Assembly (NCBI GenBank): GCA_905182995.1 | Contig: CAJJDP010000035.1 | Span: forward strand, 544,869-608,868 | Direction of reading: 5' to 3' | DNA: 64,000 nt | Origin: Paramecium octaurelia | Lineage: Eukaryota; Ciliophora; Oligohymenophorea; Peniculida; Parameciidae | Shown: positions 23,348 through 35,901 of the stretch, piece after piece | How the letters are laid out: the number at the start of each line of letters is the position of its first letter | How positions within the stretch are numbered: position 1 is the first letter of the stretch | Notes under the pieces: generated by a model | Database searches by the model: none | What the model was told of the DNA's origin: nothing | Seen by the model: only the letters and a program-made list of their open reading frames with translations | Position numbers and translations under genes: made by a program

Positions 23348-24687
23348 TCATTCTTATCTAAGAGCCAGTGATGGTTAAATATACTCATTTCCATTTTAGG
23401 ATCCTGGAGAATATTAATTAAATTTGTTTCCGTAATTGTTATTTTAAGGAGATTAATAATTGATCAATGCATTATGATTTGAAATAAGTGGATAAGTTGG
23501 TTTTAATTGTGGATTAGTCTCTTAACAATAAATTTAATTGGGTGAGTAACCTTATTAAATTTGTTTGATTTAATTCTAATTAGAGACATTTGGTATCCAA
23601 GATACTTACTAGTTTGATTGGGCTATCAATGGTTGATTAGGGATAAAAGGATTCAATTAATATTTTTGAGGACTTTGAACAATTGGTACTTAAGGAGTAA
23701 TTTTAGGGCAAAGTTTGACATCTAAATAAAAAGGCTGTTCTTATTCTTATAGAGCTTTGTATGGATCTAAGAATTTCTAATATTATCAAATATTTGATTA
23801 CTTTTAAATCTATCCACGATTGCCTTTCTTCTGGATCATTAATTAACATTTTTTCAATCAAACCATACAACAATTCTGAATAATTATTTTTCATAGTTTA
23901 TAAACTTTAAAAGATGTTATTTTTTTCTATCTAATTGAATTGATTATAAAATGATGTGAAATCACTTTTTGTAGTTAAACATAGTAAGACTATTCCGAAT
24001 GCATAAACATCGCTTTTAAAATTATTTATTTAAGGGAAACGCACATTTCGTTCTAATTGATCTATTTATTCTGGCGATAAAATTGAAATACACTTCCATA
24101 AAGCTTAATCATAAGAAGACAAGATATTAAAGAGATGATTTACTTCCTAAACTTAACTATAAAATATTACCAATATTTTGAGATTCTTCGCCTATGGATA
24201 TAGTGTATTCAGGCTAATATTACTAATTGATTTAAATTGGTTCTGAAGATACTCAGCACAATCAACAACCTAAAATATGATATCCCAAATGGTAGATTCT
24301 TTGAAGGGATTTTACCTTTCAATTTTAAAATGAACAATACTTTTTTTTCATTACAGTTTCCAAAGTCTCCTCTCCAGGATAATCATAATAAACTCTATAT
24401 CTATCTTGATCACGACTGCAAATATTTGAGCATTTTTCAATAAACAAAGCTCGAAATAAATTAGGATGATTTAACTTTGTCTTCTCTATAAAGTATTACT
24501 AATCTGAAAGCTAAAGTGTCTTACCTAGGTTATCATAAGAATTATTTTTACTAAATATTTTTACTTAATCATCTGGGATATAAGTGTATATTTCAATAGG
24601 ACCCAAAAGATTATGCTCAATGCATTTTTCTTTAGTGAATTGATGCTTTAATTACTCATTCCAATCAACCACCATGCTATTACCCAT
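23348..24687 (-). CDS. N-myristoylated pseudokinase with Asn/Pro/Gln tail
   Basis: 429 aa (or 421) after introns 24316-24340 (25) and 23777-23801 (25); a 24-nt in-phase stopless segment (GTAATA...TTTAG, about 24150-24173) may be a third. It begins MGNSMVVDW, a myristoylation-type start. The kinase fold is visible from EKTKLNHPNLFRALFIE, SDVYAFGIVLLCLTTKSD (helix F), and LIEKMLINDPEERQSWIDLK (helix I region). No HRD, DFG or APE motifs can be found where they should be, and no glycine loop. So it is most likely a catalytically dead scaffold. The tail is Asn/Pro/Gln rich (PFIPNQPLIAQSNQQ). Confidence 0.75.
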
Positions 24688-25053
24688 TAATTGAAATAAA
24701 ATAATAAAAAAATTATTATCTGTAATTATTATGTTATTAGCCATTCAAAAATATGCACTCACTCGTCAAGCAGAGTTACTTTTTCCTTTTTCTACTCTAT
24801 TAAATTAATTAATCATTAAATTAGTAACCCTTTTATTATTTTCTATGATAATCAAAAAAAAATAATATTGTGATAATATATATCTATCCTGAATAAATTA
24901 GAATAAAATCGTAAAACCTAGGTCTGATTATCTGCTGTATTTCGATAAATGATAAAACTCATTATATATTACAATTTTCTTTTAGTATTAGATGATTTCA
25001 TTTCCTCTTAGTAATACTTATTAACATTATGTATATTAAATATTTTAAAAAAG
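24688..25053. other. Divergent intergenic region
   Basis: 365 bp between the starts of the pseudokinase (minus) and the mitochondrial protein (plus); should hold both promoters. No motif recognised. Confidence 0.5.
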
Positions 25054-26350
25054 ATGCAATTTTTGGTAAAATCTTCAGGAAGAGTGGGATTCTTCGGATT
25101 TGCTACAGCAACTGCTACTCACAAGGACATTGCAGGAAAGAATTTCTTAAAATTCCAAAGCAAATATGCAGAATATGTCACATAATTCAATCAAAAGCTG
25201 TAAGAACATAATCTTTAATCATATAGTGAAGCTATTGAGAAAGAAAATAAAGCACCAAATGTTGCACCTTAAGGTAAAGCATTCGAGCATCCATACAATA
25301 ATCCACACAATCCAGTGAACTTCAGTGGTGTAAGTGTTCAATATTATTTCGTAGATTAAATCATCTGAATTGTTTTACAACTTCATTGGACCAGAATAAG
25401 TCTCTCCACATTATGAAAATTTCCTTGTTGCAAGAAAATATCTTCTTCTCACTTATGGAGGATTGATTGTTATCGGATTTGCAGCAGGCACAACAAATCT
25501 TCATTGGATTGCTAAATCATCCTTCTTGCCATTCTTATTTTGGATGCAAATCATGTACTTCTACTTGGAGGGTCGTAAATCATTTATGAAACCATTGCTT
25601 GCCAGATTTTACAGAAGAGTAGCTGGAAATGAATGTTTCTAATTAGACCAATATTATCACGAGAATATGTAACTCAAAATTAGAACACTCCTTGAAGCAG
25701 CCAAAGGATAGATTGAATATGGATAACTACACAAGGAATTCAGAGATGTTAAAGCAGAATTAATTAACACTGTAAAATATTATAAATAATCTTTAGTTTC
25801 TAATGAATGAATAATTAAATCTCCAGAGACACGTTGCTGAGAGATCTCACAATATTCTTAAGTCAGTTTAATAAGCAGAATAAGTAATATTATTTAGAGA
25901 TAATAAATTAGATTAATTAAAATAGATTATTATAAGAAATTATTGAAGCTGCTTAAAAGTCCTTGGAAACTAATTTGAAGAATAACCTTCCAGAAATCTA
26001 AAAGGCATTATTTAAGTCCGCTCTCAAAGGTTTAGCATAAGGAAAAATGACTTATGAAAATGATCCTTTGATTGAGATGATTCTTAAAACAATTAAAGAA
26101 CATGTCAGTAAAATATAAAATCTATCTCCTGCTGAGTAAAATTTTGATTAAGACTTTCTAGATAGAAGAAGTTGATTTCACTTAGCAAAGATTAATTAGC
26201 AGCAATCTAAGCAAATGACAAAAAGTAAACAATATGATAGATTAATATATTAGAGCAAAAGAAGATTTCTTGAGAGCTGAACCTAAGATCGATTAAACCT
26301 TAAAAAACTATGAAAATGTGAAGAGATAAATTGCTTCATGGGGACAATGA
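25054..26350 (+). CDS. Mitochondrial inner-membrane protein, ATP-synthase stalk-like
   Basis: 387 aa after five introns: 25330-25354, 25772-25796, 25884-25911, 26136-26161 and 26225-26253. The N-terminus (FLVKSSGRVGFFGFATATAT) looks like a mitochondrial presequence. Two membrane helices (YLLLTYGGLIVIGFAAGTTN and SSFLPFLFWMQIMYFYLEGR) sit near residues 130-180. A long charged coiled-coil tail (LLEAAKGQIEYGQLHKEFRD, ending NYENVKRQIASWGQ) follows. Two helices plus a long amphipathic stalk is the architecture of F-ATP-synthase subunit b; ciliate ATP synthases have highly divergent subunits. I infer this role; it needs structural comparison. Confidence 0.65.
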
Positions 26351-27596
26351 AGGTGAGTATTTATTCATGATATCCAGAATAAATTATAATATTATTTAAA
26401 ACTTTATTTAAAAAAGGATGCTAGTCGTCTGCCTCAAATTTTTTTAAAACATTATCGTCTTTGCTTTTTTACATATGGAATTTTAATATTATTTTATGTT
26501 ATCAAATATAAGAAATACGATGTGAACTTATGTAATGAATATTTTAATAATATGTTGAATGTCTAATTTTACTGTTTAGATTTAAGAGAGGAAATATTCT
26601 ATTGTTCTATGTATTATTCATTTGTCATAATTAATTTTGACATAATGATAATGAATTCATTACAGCCAACAATGATTGCACCTATTATGAATTTTAAAAG
26701 AATCAAAATCATTTAATTATTGAGATTTTCTACAGAATATCAGTAATTAATTTTGTAAAATATGAAAATATAAATGTGTTTGTTAAAATAAAGTTATTAT
26801 ATTTTAAAGCAGGATAATAGGAGAGATATTGATTTTAAAAGGTTGCAGCATCACCATCATAAACTAAATGGTTTATTAACAAAAATTATTTTGTATTTAT
26901 TCCATTAATCCAAACAAGAAAGGGTAAACATTTATTCATTGCTTTTTAATAACTACAACAATTATTTATCTCAATTAATGTCTAAAATACCATAGACTTA
27001 TATAAAACAAGAAAAATAATAAATTAGTAATTATAATTTTTAGAATTAGAACTACTGATTTTTATCATCTATTTCTATATTTTATGGACAGAATACTACC
27101 AAATAAGTTATAAATTATATAAAGAATCAAAAATTAATATTTTGATTTACTAAGTAGGTAATTATGAAATGAGAGTTTGAAATTATCTTCTAAAGTAACA
27201 CTAAAGAAGAAGTTGCTGCAAAATATTAAAAATATCAAAAATGAGGGAATTTAAATCGCTGAAGTGTTAGTAAAGGGATATAATAATTACTCCAATAAGT
27301 TGAGGAATTGAAAATAGAGAAAAATATCTATTCATTAAATGATTTATAAAATATATACGAATTATTGAGGAAAAACTTAATAGCACCTAATAAATTTATA
27401 TTTGAACCATGCATTTTCTATATTAGATTGAAAATTGGGGGGATAACCAAAATGTGAAGTCTTGAATCCTATGAATTGGAAATCAAAAGGCTTTATTGAA
27501 ATATAGTTATTCAAATTTGATACTATTAAATATTATTAAGAGTGAATTTACATACATTCTTTGAATCTGTATTTCACTTTATATTTAAATATAATA
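26351..27596. other. Sparse region with a decayed frame
   Basis: AT-rich. Near 27174-27570 a frame can be pieced together only by assuming two 34-nt introns with GTT donors (motifs IEKNIYSLNDLQNIYELLRK, then APNKFIFEPCIFYIRLKIGG) and then breaks at TGA. A further piece NPMNWKSKGFIEIQLFKFDT lies in another frame. Likely a relic of an unknown gene. Confidence 0.35.
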
Positions 27597-28031
27597 ATGT
27601 AATCTGCCAATACTTAAACATATGCTTTAAAAAATATTTTTCGTGATATAAAGATGAGATCCAGAGGAACATCTATGGAGAAATTTCAAGAAAACAATAA
27701 TGCTTAATTGTTGTTTACAAACTAGAGATTACGCACACAATTTGCAATCAGTAAATAAGCCAGCGAGGAAAATATTGCTATAATGAATAGAAAATAAAAT
27801 AAAAAGCCAACATTAAAAATAACTACTCGCATTTACAATAATTATTTACTTAATGGTGGTAGACCAAACAAAAAGTAATCCCTTCCCATACTTCAGATAT
27901 CACCAAAACCCTTGCCATTATTTTTAATACCAAACAGTAAATCCTCCTCACAAAAGGCTTGTACCACAAGAACATGTTCTTAAGCTGATATTAAGAAATT
28001 TTAATTCAAAACACTATTTAATGATATATGA
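27597..28031 (+). CDS. Unknown basic protein
   Basis: 144 aa, single exon, TGA 28029. Highly basic, Asn/Lys/Arg rich; a Pro-Leu-rich mid part (SLPILQISPKPLPLFLIP) could be a binding motif. No signal peptide; no known domain. It is an island of clean coding sequence in an otherwise degraded stretch. Confidence 0.65.
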
Positions 28032-28055
28032 TAAATAATTTTTATTTATAACACA

Positions 28056-28790
28056 ATGTCTTCATTACAATAATACACCTCCAAACACATATAAAATACT
28101 ACTGTAAGTGGTGCTGAACTCACACTTTCAACAGCATAGCAAAGATTTCTTACTTATAAGAAAATTATCTAATTTTTGATGAGGACTAATTAGATAATAA
28201 AATTCTTAATTAACTTTTTAAATCATGACATTTGAAAAAAGAGGAAAAAATTTTGAAGATAAATCTAGCTGATAACTTAGCTTATAAATTATTCAGCTAA
28301 TAGTTCTGAGTTGTGAGCTAAAATTAATAAAATTATTAGAGAAGCATTATAGCAAAAATAATGAAATGGCTGTCAATAAAAGTTGAGAACCAAAGATTTG
28401 AAAAAAGCAAAAAAGTTTTTAGGGAAGGAATAATAAGATGAAAATGATTGGAAAGGATTTTGGATTATTAAAATAAAATGGAAAAATTCTTAGTTTACAA
28501 CTAAATTTTTCTAAAAAAGCAATAAATGTTGAAGAATTAGAGGAATATAATTCATAGATTGAGCCTTACTTTATTGGAAGAAAAATTGTAGAAAAAGAAG
28601 ATATTTGCATTCTTTGTTAGGGAGGATCTAAATTAAAATCCTATAAAAAGAGTGGAGATAGCAAACTTATCATTTAATTAATGAAAAAATTTTTGTAGAT
28701 TAATGATATTAATAAGTATTTTAGATCAAGGAATGAGAGGTCGATTAAGGAAACATTATTCAACTTAATTTCCCATTCTTGCAGTTGAGC
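28056..28790 (+). pseudogene. Broken gene of unknown family
   Basis: Protein-like text is scattered over three frames: FDEDQLDNKILNQLFKS, TGA, HLKKEEKILKINLADNLAYK; then LLEKHYSKNNEMAVNK; then LRTKDLKKAKKFLGKEQQ; then FGLLKQNGKILSLQLNFSKK and EKEDICILCQGGSKLKSYKK. At least one TGA and two frameshifts are needed to join them. The CxxC pair with GG suggests a former zinc-binding part. The reading quality between lesions is too good for noise, so I call it a recently decayed gene. Confidence 0.5.
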
Positions 28791-28973
28791 TTAGAATTTC
28801 CTAAAATAATGAAATACAGATATTCTTGATGTTCATTGTTATTAATATTTAATCTTTTGCAGCCCTAATAAGAGCATTGTGTTTTTATTGAAAATAATTA
28901 AATATTGAAGTTATTAACATAAAAATTAAAAATATCACCTATGTAATTCCAAAAATGAAATAAAAAGTTTGAT

Positions 28974-29823
28974 TTTTACTACTGCATCAAATTACTTTAC
29001 CAATAGGCCAGAATAATAGAAATCCTAAAGGAATAAATTATTTATAAGAGTGGAAAGGTAGTTTTTATTCAGTTTTTGATTGTTATAAAAAAAATGCTTT
29101 CCATATTAAAATGGTTAGTTGTATGAAATAAAGTTGGAAAGCAATCATATTATTAATAAGAATTTAAAAATATTCTTCTTTATTTTATTAAATTAATTTA
29201 GAACTAAGAATTAAAGATTCAAAAAACTGTTATTATAATTAAAATTTAATAAATATGTGTTTTTTGTTTCTAATTGAATATAATTTTTTTGGTTTTCTAG
29301 AATTTAAACATATTTGCAAACAAAGACAAAAATAATAGAATAGTATATTCGGATTAAAGAAATATCAAAGGGAAATGAGAAACAGAAGTGAAGGTTTATT
29401 TTTGGTAAGTATTTTATGCGGTATCTATTAATAAGTCAAAAAGAATGATAAGAGTTAAATACTATTCTTGATATAGTATTTATTGTTTCAAATTTCAATT
29501 TCAGCAAGCTCAGTTAATGTTTAATCAGTACAAGAGAATTTTAAAAACCCTGGATAAATATATTGAAAACAATATTCTTGCTTAGTTAGGTAAGACGAGA
29601 GATTTGAAATGAAAGAGAGATAAAAATGTATGAAGCTCATATTTGGAATATTTTCAAAAATGAATTTCAGAATGATCATGTAAAAAAAAGAAAGGAATTC
29701 TTAAGAGAGAATAGAACATTAAAAATTGCATGTAATACTTCAAATCAGCCAACTGAGAAATAATCTACTGAAGTGAATAATTTGAGGATTCTTCTACGTC
29801 TCTATCTTCAATAGCACCAATGA
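28974..29823 (+). CDS. Uncertain gene, possibly continuation of the broken gene
   Basis: A frame without TGA runs from about 28974 to 29564 (INYLQEWKGSFYSVFDCYKK, KHICKQRQKQQ). A better continuation uses a 100-nt GTAAGT...TTTCAG segment (29405-29504) as an intron, then QAQLMFNQYKRILKTLDKYI, a 28-nt intron (about 29589-29616), and MYEAHIWNIFKNEFQNDHVK. After that the frame appears to shift again (EDSSTSLSSIAPMKPVFQQ). The 100-nt intron is three times the normal size here. Probably also decaying. No family recognised. Confidence 0.35.
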
Positions 29824-29899
29824 AACCTGTGTTTTAACAAAAAAATATTGAAAAATTAGGAAAATGATAAAACATTAGTTGTATTAACAATTCAATAAA

Positions 29900-30292
29900 T
29901 CAAAATGGATTTACTAGTTATTAGTATTATACAAGTAATTTAGACAAGCAGACATTAGGTTAGGCTGTTTCATATATATCCTAAAGTTTGATTTATAATT
30001 TTTTTTTTTCTAGCTAGTAAAATTCGCTAGTTGGTCCATCGGTAGTAAGCAAGAATCTTAAGTATTCTCTTTAAAGACGTGAACGATTCATAGTTGCACT
30101 TCTTTCACAATCTTTTGATTTACTCTTTCTTAACTCAACTTTATTAAGAACCACTGTATTCTGGTTTGTCACATTAGCTTATGACTTATTTTCTATAAAT
30201 TTAGGACAAAGGGAGCATTAATTTAGATGTTTAATCAGTTCATCAGGGCTCTAATGCTTTCCATACTTAAAAAATGTAGATTTTCTTATCAT
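29900..30292 (-). CDS. Unknown small protein with CxxC pair
   Basis: 130 aa, single exon on minus, TGA at 29900-29902. Near the N-terminus HLNQCSLCPKFIENK gives an H...CxxC cluster, then basic stretches (VELRKSKSKDCERS) and a helical C-terminus. Conceivably a single zinc ribbon half; not enough ligands for a known finger. Function unknown. Confidence 0.6.
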
Positions 30293-30699
30293 AAATATAA
30301 GAACTTAATTAATTACTGATATTATATAGAATAAATATTGCATTATAAATATTAACCAGAGGTGTTATGAATATTCCAGAATCTATTTAAAAGTAATATG
30401 ATTTCTAGGTTTCAGCATAAATCTGAAGATAACTTTTTTGGACTTTTGATTAGAATGAATTTTTTACATTAATATTTATTTTTAATTGAACCTTATTTTC
30501 CCCCTGATCATATTTCAAAATAACAGAAAGTTGCTATTTATTATCATTAAATTAAAATGTAGTAAAGAGTCATTTAAAACTTTTGAGTTGTGAATCTTCA
30601 AATGCATCGAAAGAAATTAGTTTTTGAAAATTTTGATTGAATATTTTTAAAATCATTATAGCTCATATTATTGAATTTTTTCTAATTATTCAATTATTT

Positions 30700-31393
30700 A
30701 TGAAAACAAAGAAAATATTTCCTTCTAACACTCAAATTTAAAACTCTGTTATTTAATACGAATAGGATAATACTACTGTTCTCAGAATGCCTTAATCTGC
30801 ATTTTCTAAACCACAACTCTCTCTAGTTCCAAGTGAGGCCTGTCAAAATTACTACTAAATTATCGAAAAAAATAAATTATAATATCTTGAATACTACAGC
30901 CAATTCAATGAAATGAGATTCATGGAAAACATGGCAGGTTTTTAGAATTAATAACTTAAGGATTAAAATCGAAATATGAAAAATAAGTCCTTTTAGAAAA
31001 TTTTCTCAATATGTTTGATGATATGATCTCTTGTCTCATGGCGATCTAAAACACTTTACTTCTCATAAACTTTGATAATCCTGACTTTTCATAGGTTTAC
31101 AGCGTTCCTCCAAATATCATGGTTGATATCCTAATTAAAGACATTAAAGTAAGTTTCATACAAAAAATTTGTAGACATTAGAAGGGTTACATTTGGAGAT
31201 GCAATATGCTTCGTCTCTTAGATTCTTAGAAACAGTATTAGAGGCTCTGGAATTTAATTCATAGCTCCATTCAAAAATCTATCAATTAGATGTAAAATAA
31301 TGGTCTCAACAATGTAATAATTATCTCAATAGTTTTGCGACTGCACAATAACAAATTAATAATTCTTAACGATATTGTTGTTGTTTTAAATGA
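30700..31393 (+). CDS. Unknown helical protein ending in a Cys triplet
   Basis: 214 aa after introns 30938-30960 (23 nt, GTTT donor) and 31149-31174 (26). Helical throughout (EACQNYYQIIEKNKLQYLEY; LEGLHLEMQYASSLRFLETV). It ends QRYCCCFK: a C-terminal CCC that could be S-palmitoylated and anchor the protein to a membrane. No recognised family. Confidence 0.65.
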
Positions 31394-32171
31394 ACTAAGA
31401 TAATTGATTATTTATATTTATAATAATAATAAATTATCTCATTACTAGATAAAAAAAAAGATTTACTCCCCAAATTCGAAATTAATCGATCGTGCTCATC
31501 AAGAAATCAATTTAAAATAATACTATTACATCATTCATAATAAAAGGGCAAATTTCATAAATTTTAATGAGAATGAAATGCTACATAATTTTTTTTGTGA
31601 TTTAGTCATCCTTAGAAAGATATTAAAATTTTTTACTTATACTCTTTGAGAATGTATCATCATTAAGATTGGGCAGTGGTTTAAGTATTTTCTGACAGAA
31701 AAAGAAAAGCTGATCAAAAGCTTGGTTTAATTAATTCGACAAATTAATCACTAGCAATTTAAGATTATTAACAAACCCTTGTATTGATGACAATTAATGA
31801 AAAAGCCTGTCATAAAAAGAATAAATTACCAAAATGGAATGAGATATATAATAATTAATAAAGATCACACAAAATTTATTTCAAGAACTTTCAATAAATG
31901 GATGAATATCTATCTCTTCATATTTATTATTAGTTTTAAATAAAGATTATTATGAATCAGATAAGATGAGTATAATAATATGTTTTTCTCAAAAGATTCT
32001 CAATAGATAATTGATGAAACATTTGATTTTATTGGTACTTTTTTATTATTCTTATGATATCTAAATTATTTAATACCTTCCATTAAAAAGAGAAAGTCAT
32101 ATGAATCTGAATTAATCAATTTCGTGATGAAATAATCACAAGTAATAATTAAAATAAAATTTGTTAAAAAA
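31394..32171. other. Intergenic, no gene seen
   Basis: About 780 bp, AT-rich, upstream of the ABC transporter. Frames are short and interrupted by TGA. Nothing recognised. Confidence 0.5.
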
Positions 32172-35100
32172 ATGCATACATTGCCTGCGATCCCAGTCCC
32201 GCTTTATAAAATCATTTTTTTCCTTTAGCCTCTCAAGTATCTTTTTGGTGATCAATTACCCTTGCTTCAGGAATCAATGTTTCCATGGTTTAGTGACCGA
32301 TTGAAGACAGAATTAAATACTGAGGGAGACGAATTATGGAAAAAAGTTTTCAATACTTTCAAGGGACCAATTATATATTATTGCATAATAGTTCAAATAA
32401 CAGTGGCAATCAAGATCAGCGTATCTTATTTATTAAAAGTTACTTTACAAAGTATGGATTCATGGAATGCCTTCCTTTTAGGAGTGTTATTATTAGGTTA
32501 AGTAATATTTGAATAGCACTATTTTCAAAACATTTATTAGATGTCAGCTAAGATTAGAGCTTCTTTAGCATAGATGTTATTGGCTAAATTATAGAGAATA
32601 TCAACATCAAGGTTAAAAGATGGGTAATTTTTTAATATAATAACGATGGATATTGCTGATCTTGACTTAACCTGGTTAATAGCATTTAGTGGTGCTCCAA
32701 TAATATTTTGTGTGGGTATCTACATCTTATTCTCATATTTCGGAATTTCGTCATTAGTTGGTGTTATAACATTGTGTAGCTTGATGGTATTTTAAAAGCA
32801 CATAACAACAAAAACAGGACCATTGAAGTCAGAAAAGAGCAAGATTCAAGATGAAAGAACAAAATTAACAGAAGAGATCCTAAACAACCTCCCTAAAATT
32901 AAGATGTTAGGATTAGAATCAATTTTCAGAGATAAATTATTGTTAAAGAGATAGGAATAGGATAATAAAATGAGGGAAATCTTAAAGATTGATGCCTTAG
33001 CATACTGTTTCAATGGTAATATCAATGTGTTTGCCAGTTTATTTTTGATGATGTTCACTTCTAAAATAATTATTGGTGATTACCCATCTCCTGATCAAAT
33101 TTTTAGTTCTATTTGGATTTTGCAACTATTTAAAGTTTGGTGCATTACCTATGGATAGAGAGCCTACAAATTGATAATTAATTTACGAGTTCTATAATAG
33201 AGAATCAACGATGTTATTTGTATTCCAGAAATAGAACCTAAATTATTAAATACAAGGCAAGCAACCAAAAAATAAAAGAAATATCAATAAATAGAGGAGG
33301 AAGAAGCTGCATCTTTGGACACGGTGGAGGAACAACGTTAAGGGCAGATAGAGATAATAAATTACAGCGCTTATTGGACAAAATTATAAGAAATGTAAAA
33401 TCAACCAATTTTAAATAAAATAAATTTGAAATTAGATAAAGGCACATTTATTATTATACGAGGTGCAGTAGGAAGTGGTAAGTCGTCATTACTCTAAGCA
33501 TTATTACATGAAATTCCATTTTTCAGTGGTTAATTAAAGATATAGGGTCATGTGGCATACGTTGAACAACGACCTTATATCTTTTCAGGAACTGTAAGTG
33601 AGAACATTCTTTTTGGTTGTCCAAACAATGAAACTCATTATTAGAATGTGCTTGCTTAGAGTGGTTTAAGTGGTGACAATATCGACCCAGGTTTCAATGT
33701 AGGTGAGAATGGATCTAAATTATCTGGAGGGTAGAGAACAAGATTGAGTTTTAGTAGAGCATTGTATTCAGATTCAGATATATATTTACTCGATGATATA
33801 TTATCTGCTGTTGATGCAAATGTATAAACGACAATCCTTAATACCTTAAGATATCTAAAGAGTCAAGGAAAGATAGTGATTTTAATTTCCTCTAGGATTG
33901 CTGAATGCGATATGATTTACAAAATGCAAGATGGGTAGCTGGTTTAAGAAGAAATAAATATGAACGAAATTTAACTATTGTAACAGGTTTAAGAGTAGCC
34001 AGAATAGTAGTAAGGAATTCAAGAAGAAGATGAAATATTAGAAGTATCTAGAACAGTTTATTAAAAATACATAGATGAAGGGGGAAAAAATAGAGCTATG
34101 CTAATTCTCTTCCTTTACTTGTTTGATGCTTCTTTATCACTTTTGATAATTAAACAATTTGGTGAATCCAATTTATTAATAAATCTTTTTCTGATGATGG
34201 TTTATATTTTGGTTAGTTTTACAAAGTTTAATGAGATGTTTGGGTTTACTATTACTGTGATTAATAATTTGCATAGAAAATTAATATCAACCATTGTAAG
34301 AATGAAACTAGAAAATTATACAAACATTGGAAAGTTGATGAGTAGATTCACATCTGACATCAACAACATTGAAGGAATGGTTATGTTAGATTTACATTGG
34401 GTAATTGAAGGACTTATCGATAACATTTTTGTTATTTTGGTTATTAGTCTTAATAGTTATATCATCATAGTCTCAAGTGCATTTCTGATTTTAATGCTTT
34501 TTATGAAATCTAAGTTCCATCAGAAAATGAAATATTCACTTAATTTAGACGATTAATCCAGAGCTCAATTATATTAATCCTTACGTAGTTCTATCAATGG
34601 ATCCATCCTAATTAGAGTTTACAATCAATAACTTAGAGTGCAAAACGAGTTTTTATAATAAACCTATTCAAATATGTAGGCTTAGTTCACTTTTCTCAGA
34701 CTTAATGCTTTATTAGCCTTTATTATTGAATTCTCATTACACATATTAATCATCACTGTCTTAGCCATTTTACTCTAATCCGAATACTCCAAAGATGTAA
34801 TTGGTTTTTCTGTCCTAATGCTGATGCAGTTAGGATATATGTTTTCATTAAAGTATCATTTATTGATTAATTTTTTAGTTTGAGAGGATAGATCTTCCTA
34901 GATATAGACATGTAAAATTGTGTGAGAGTGTAAAACACGATATAATTACCATCTGAAAATTACTCAGGATCAAAAATGAACCAATGGCCTACTAATGGTG
35001 TTGTCGAATTCCAGAATGTGTATTTAAGGTATCCTAAATCCACAAAATATTCCCTCTAAAATATCAGTTTTAAAATTGAACAAGGTTAAAGTGTTGGAAT

Positions 35101-35632
35101 CATGGGAAGAACAGGAGCTGGCAAATCTTCAATCATTAATTTATTATTGAGAACTGTGGATGTTACAAGTGGAAATATCAATATTGATGGAATTAATATC
35201 AATTAAATCAACCTTTCTCAATTAAGAAGCACTGTTATGGTCATACCATAATCAAGCAATTTATTTAACTAGACAATTAGATTTAACTTAGATCCTCATA
35301 AAACTTGCTATGATGAATAGATATGGGATGCACTGAGTAAGGTTAAGTTAGATTCTGTAATCAAGTAATGGGGTTTGGATTCGATGGATTACAATTTAAG
35401 TGTTGGTTAATAATAATTACTTGCTTTGGCTCGAGCTTTCCTACATGATGCTAAAATATTGATATTTGATGAAGCAACTGCCAATATTGATGATGAAACT
35501 GAAGAAGTTATAGAATAGGCTTTACGTAATATAACCGCAACAAAAATAATCATAGCTCATAGGCCAAAAATAGTTGTTAATTGCAATTACATCATTCATA
35601 TGCAAGAAGGATAGATAGTAAGTTAATAATGA
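32172..35632 (+). CDS. ABCC-type (MRP) ABC transporter, full length
   Basis: 1144 aa with a single intron, 34853-34878 (26 nt). It is an ATP-driven membrane exporter with TMD1-NBD1-TMD2-NBD2 order. TMD1 (residues about 40-380) includes the ABCC cue [21 protein letters not shown]1: Walker [10 protein letters not shown] (near 431), Q-loop [11 protein letters not shown], signature LSGGQ, Walker B IYLLDD with a non-canonical second D where E is usual, as in MRPs. TMD2 contains [17 protein letters not shown]2: Walker [10 protein letters not shown] (near 969), signature LSVGQ, Walker B ILIFDEAT and H-loop IIAHR. Substrate unknown (glutathione conjugates or other organic anions are usual). Confidence 0.93.
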
Positions 35633-35901
35633 AGAAATTCATGCATATTTAAATTGATAATATATTTCTTATTCGTTAATTTTGGTTGATGGATAAATCT
35701 TATTCATCTCTGAGATTAATATTTATAATACAAAAATAGTAATTCATCAAACTATAATATGAATATTTTTCACATTTAAAACAACTTGATGTGATTGTTA
35801 CTTATCTTTTCAGTATATTTTTTTAGAAATCAATCTTATAAATTACAAGAATTAAATATTATTATAATAATTACTAATAACAATCATTAATTAAAATTCA
35901 A

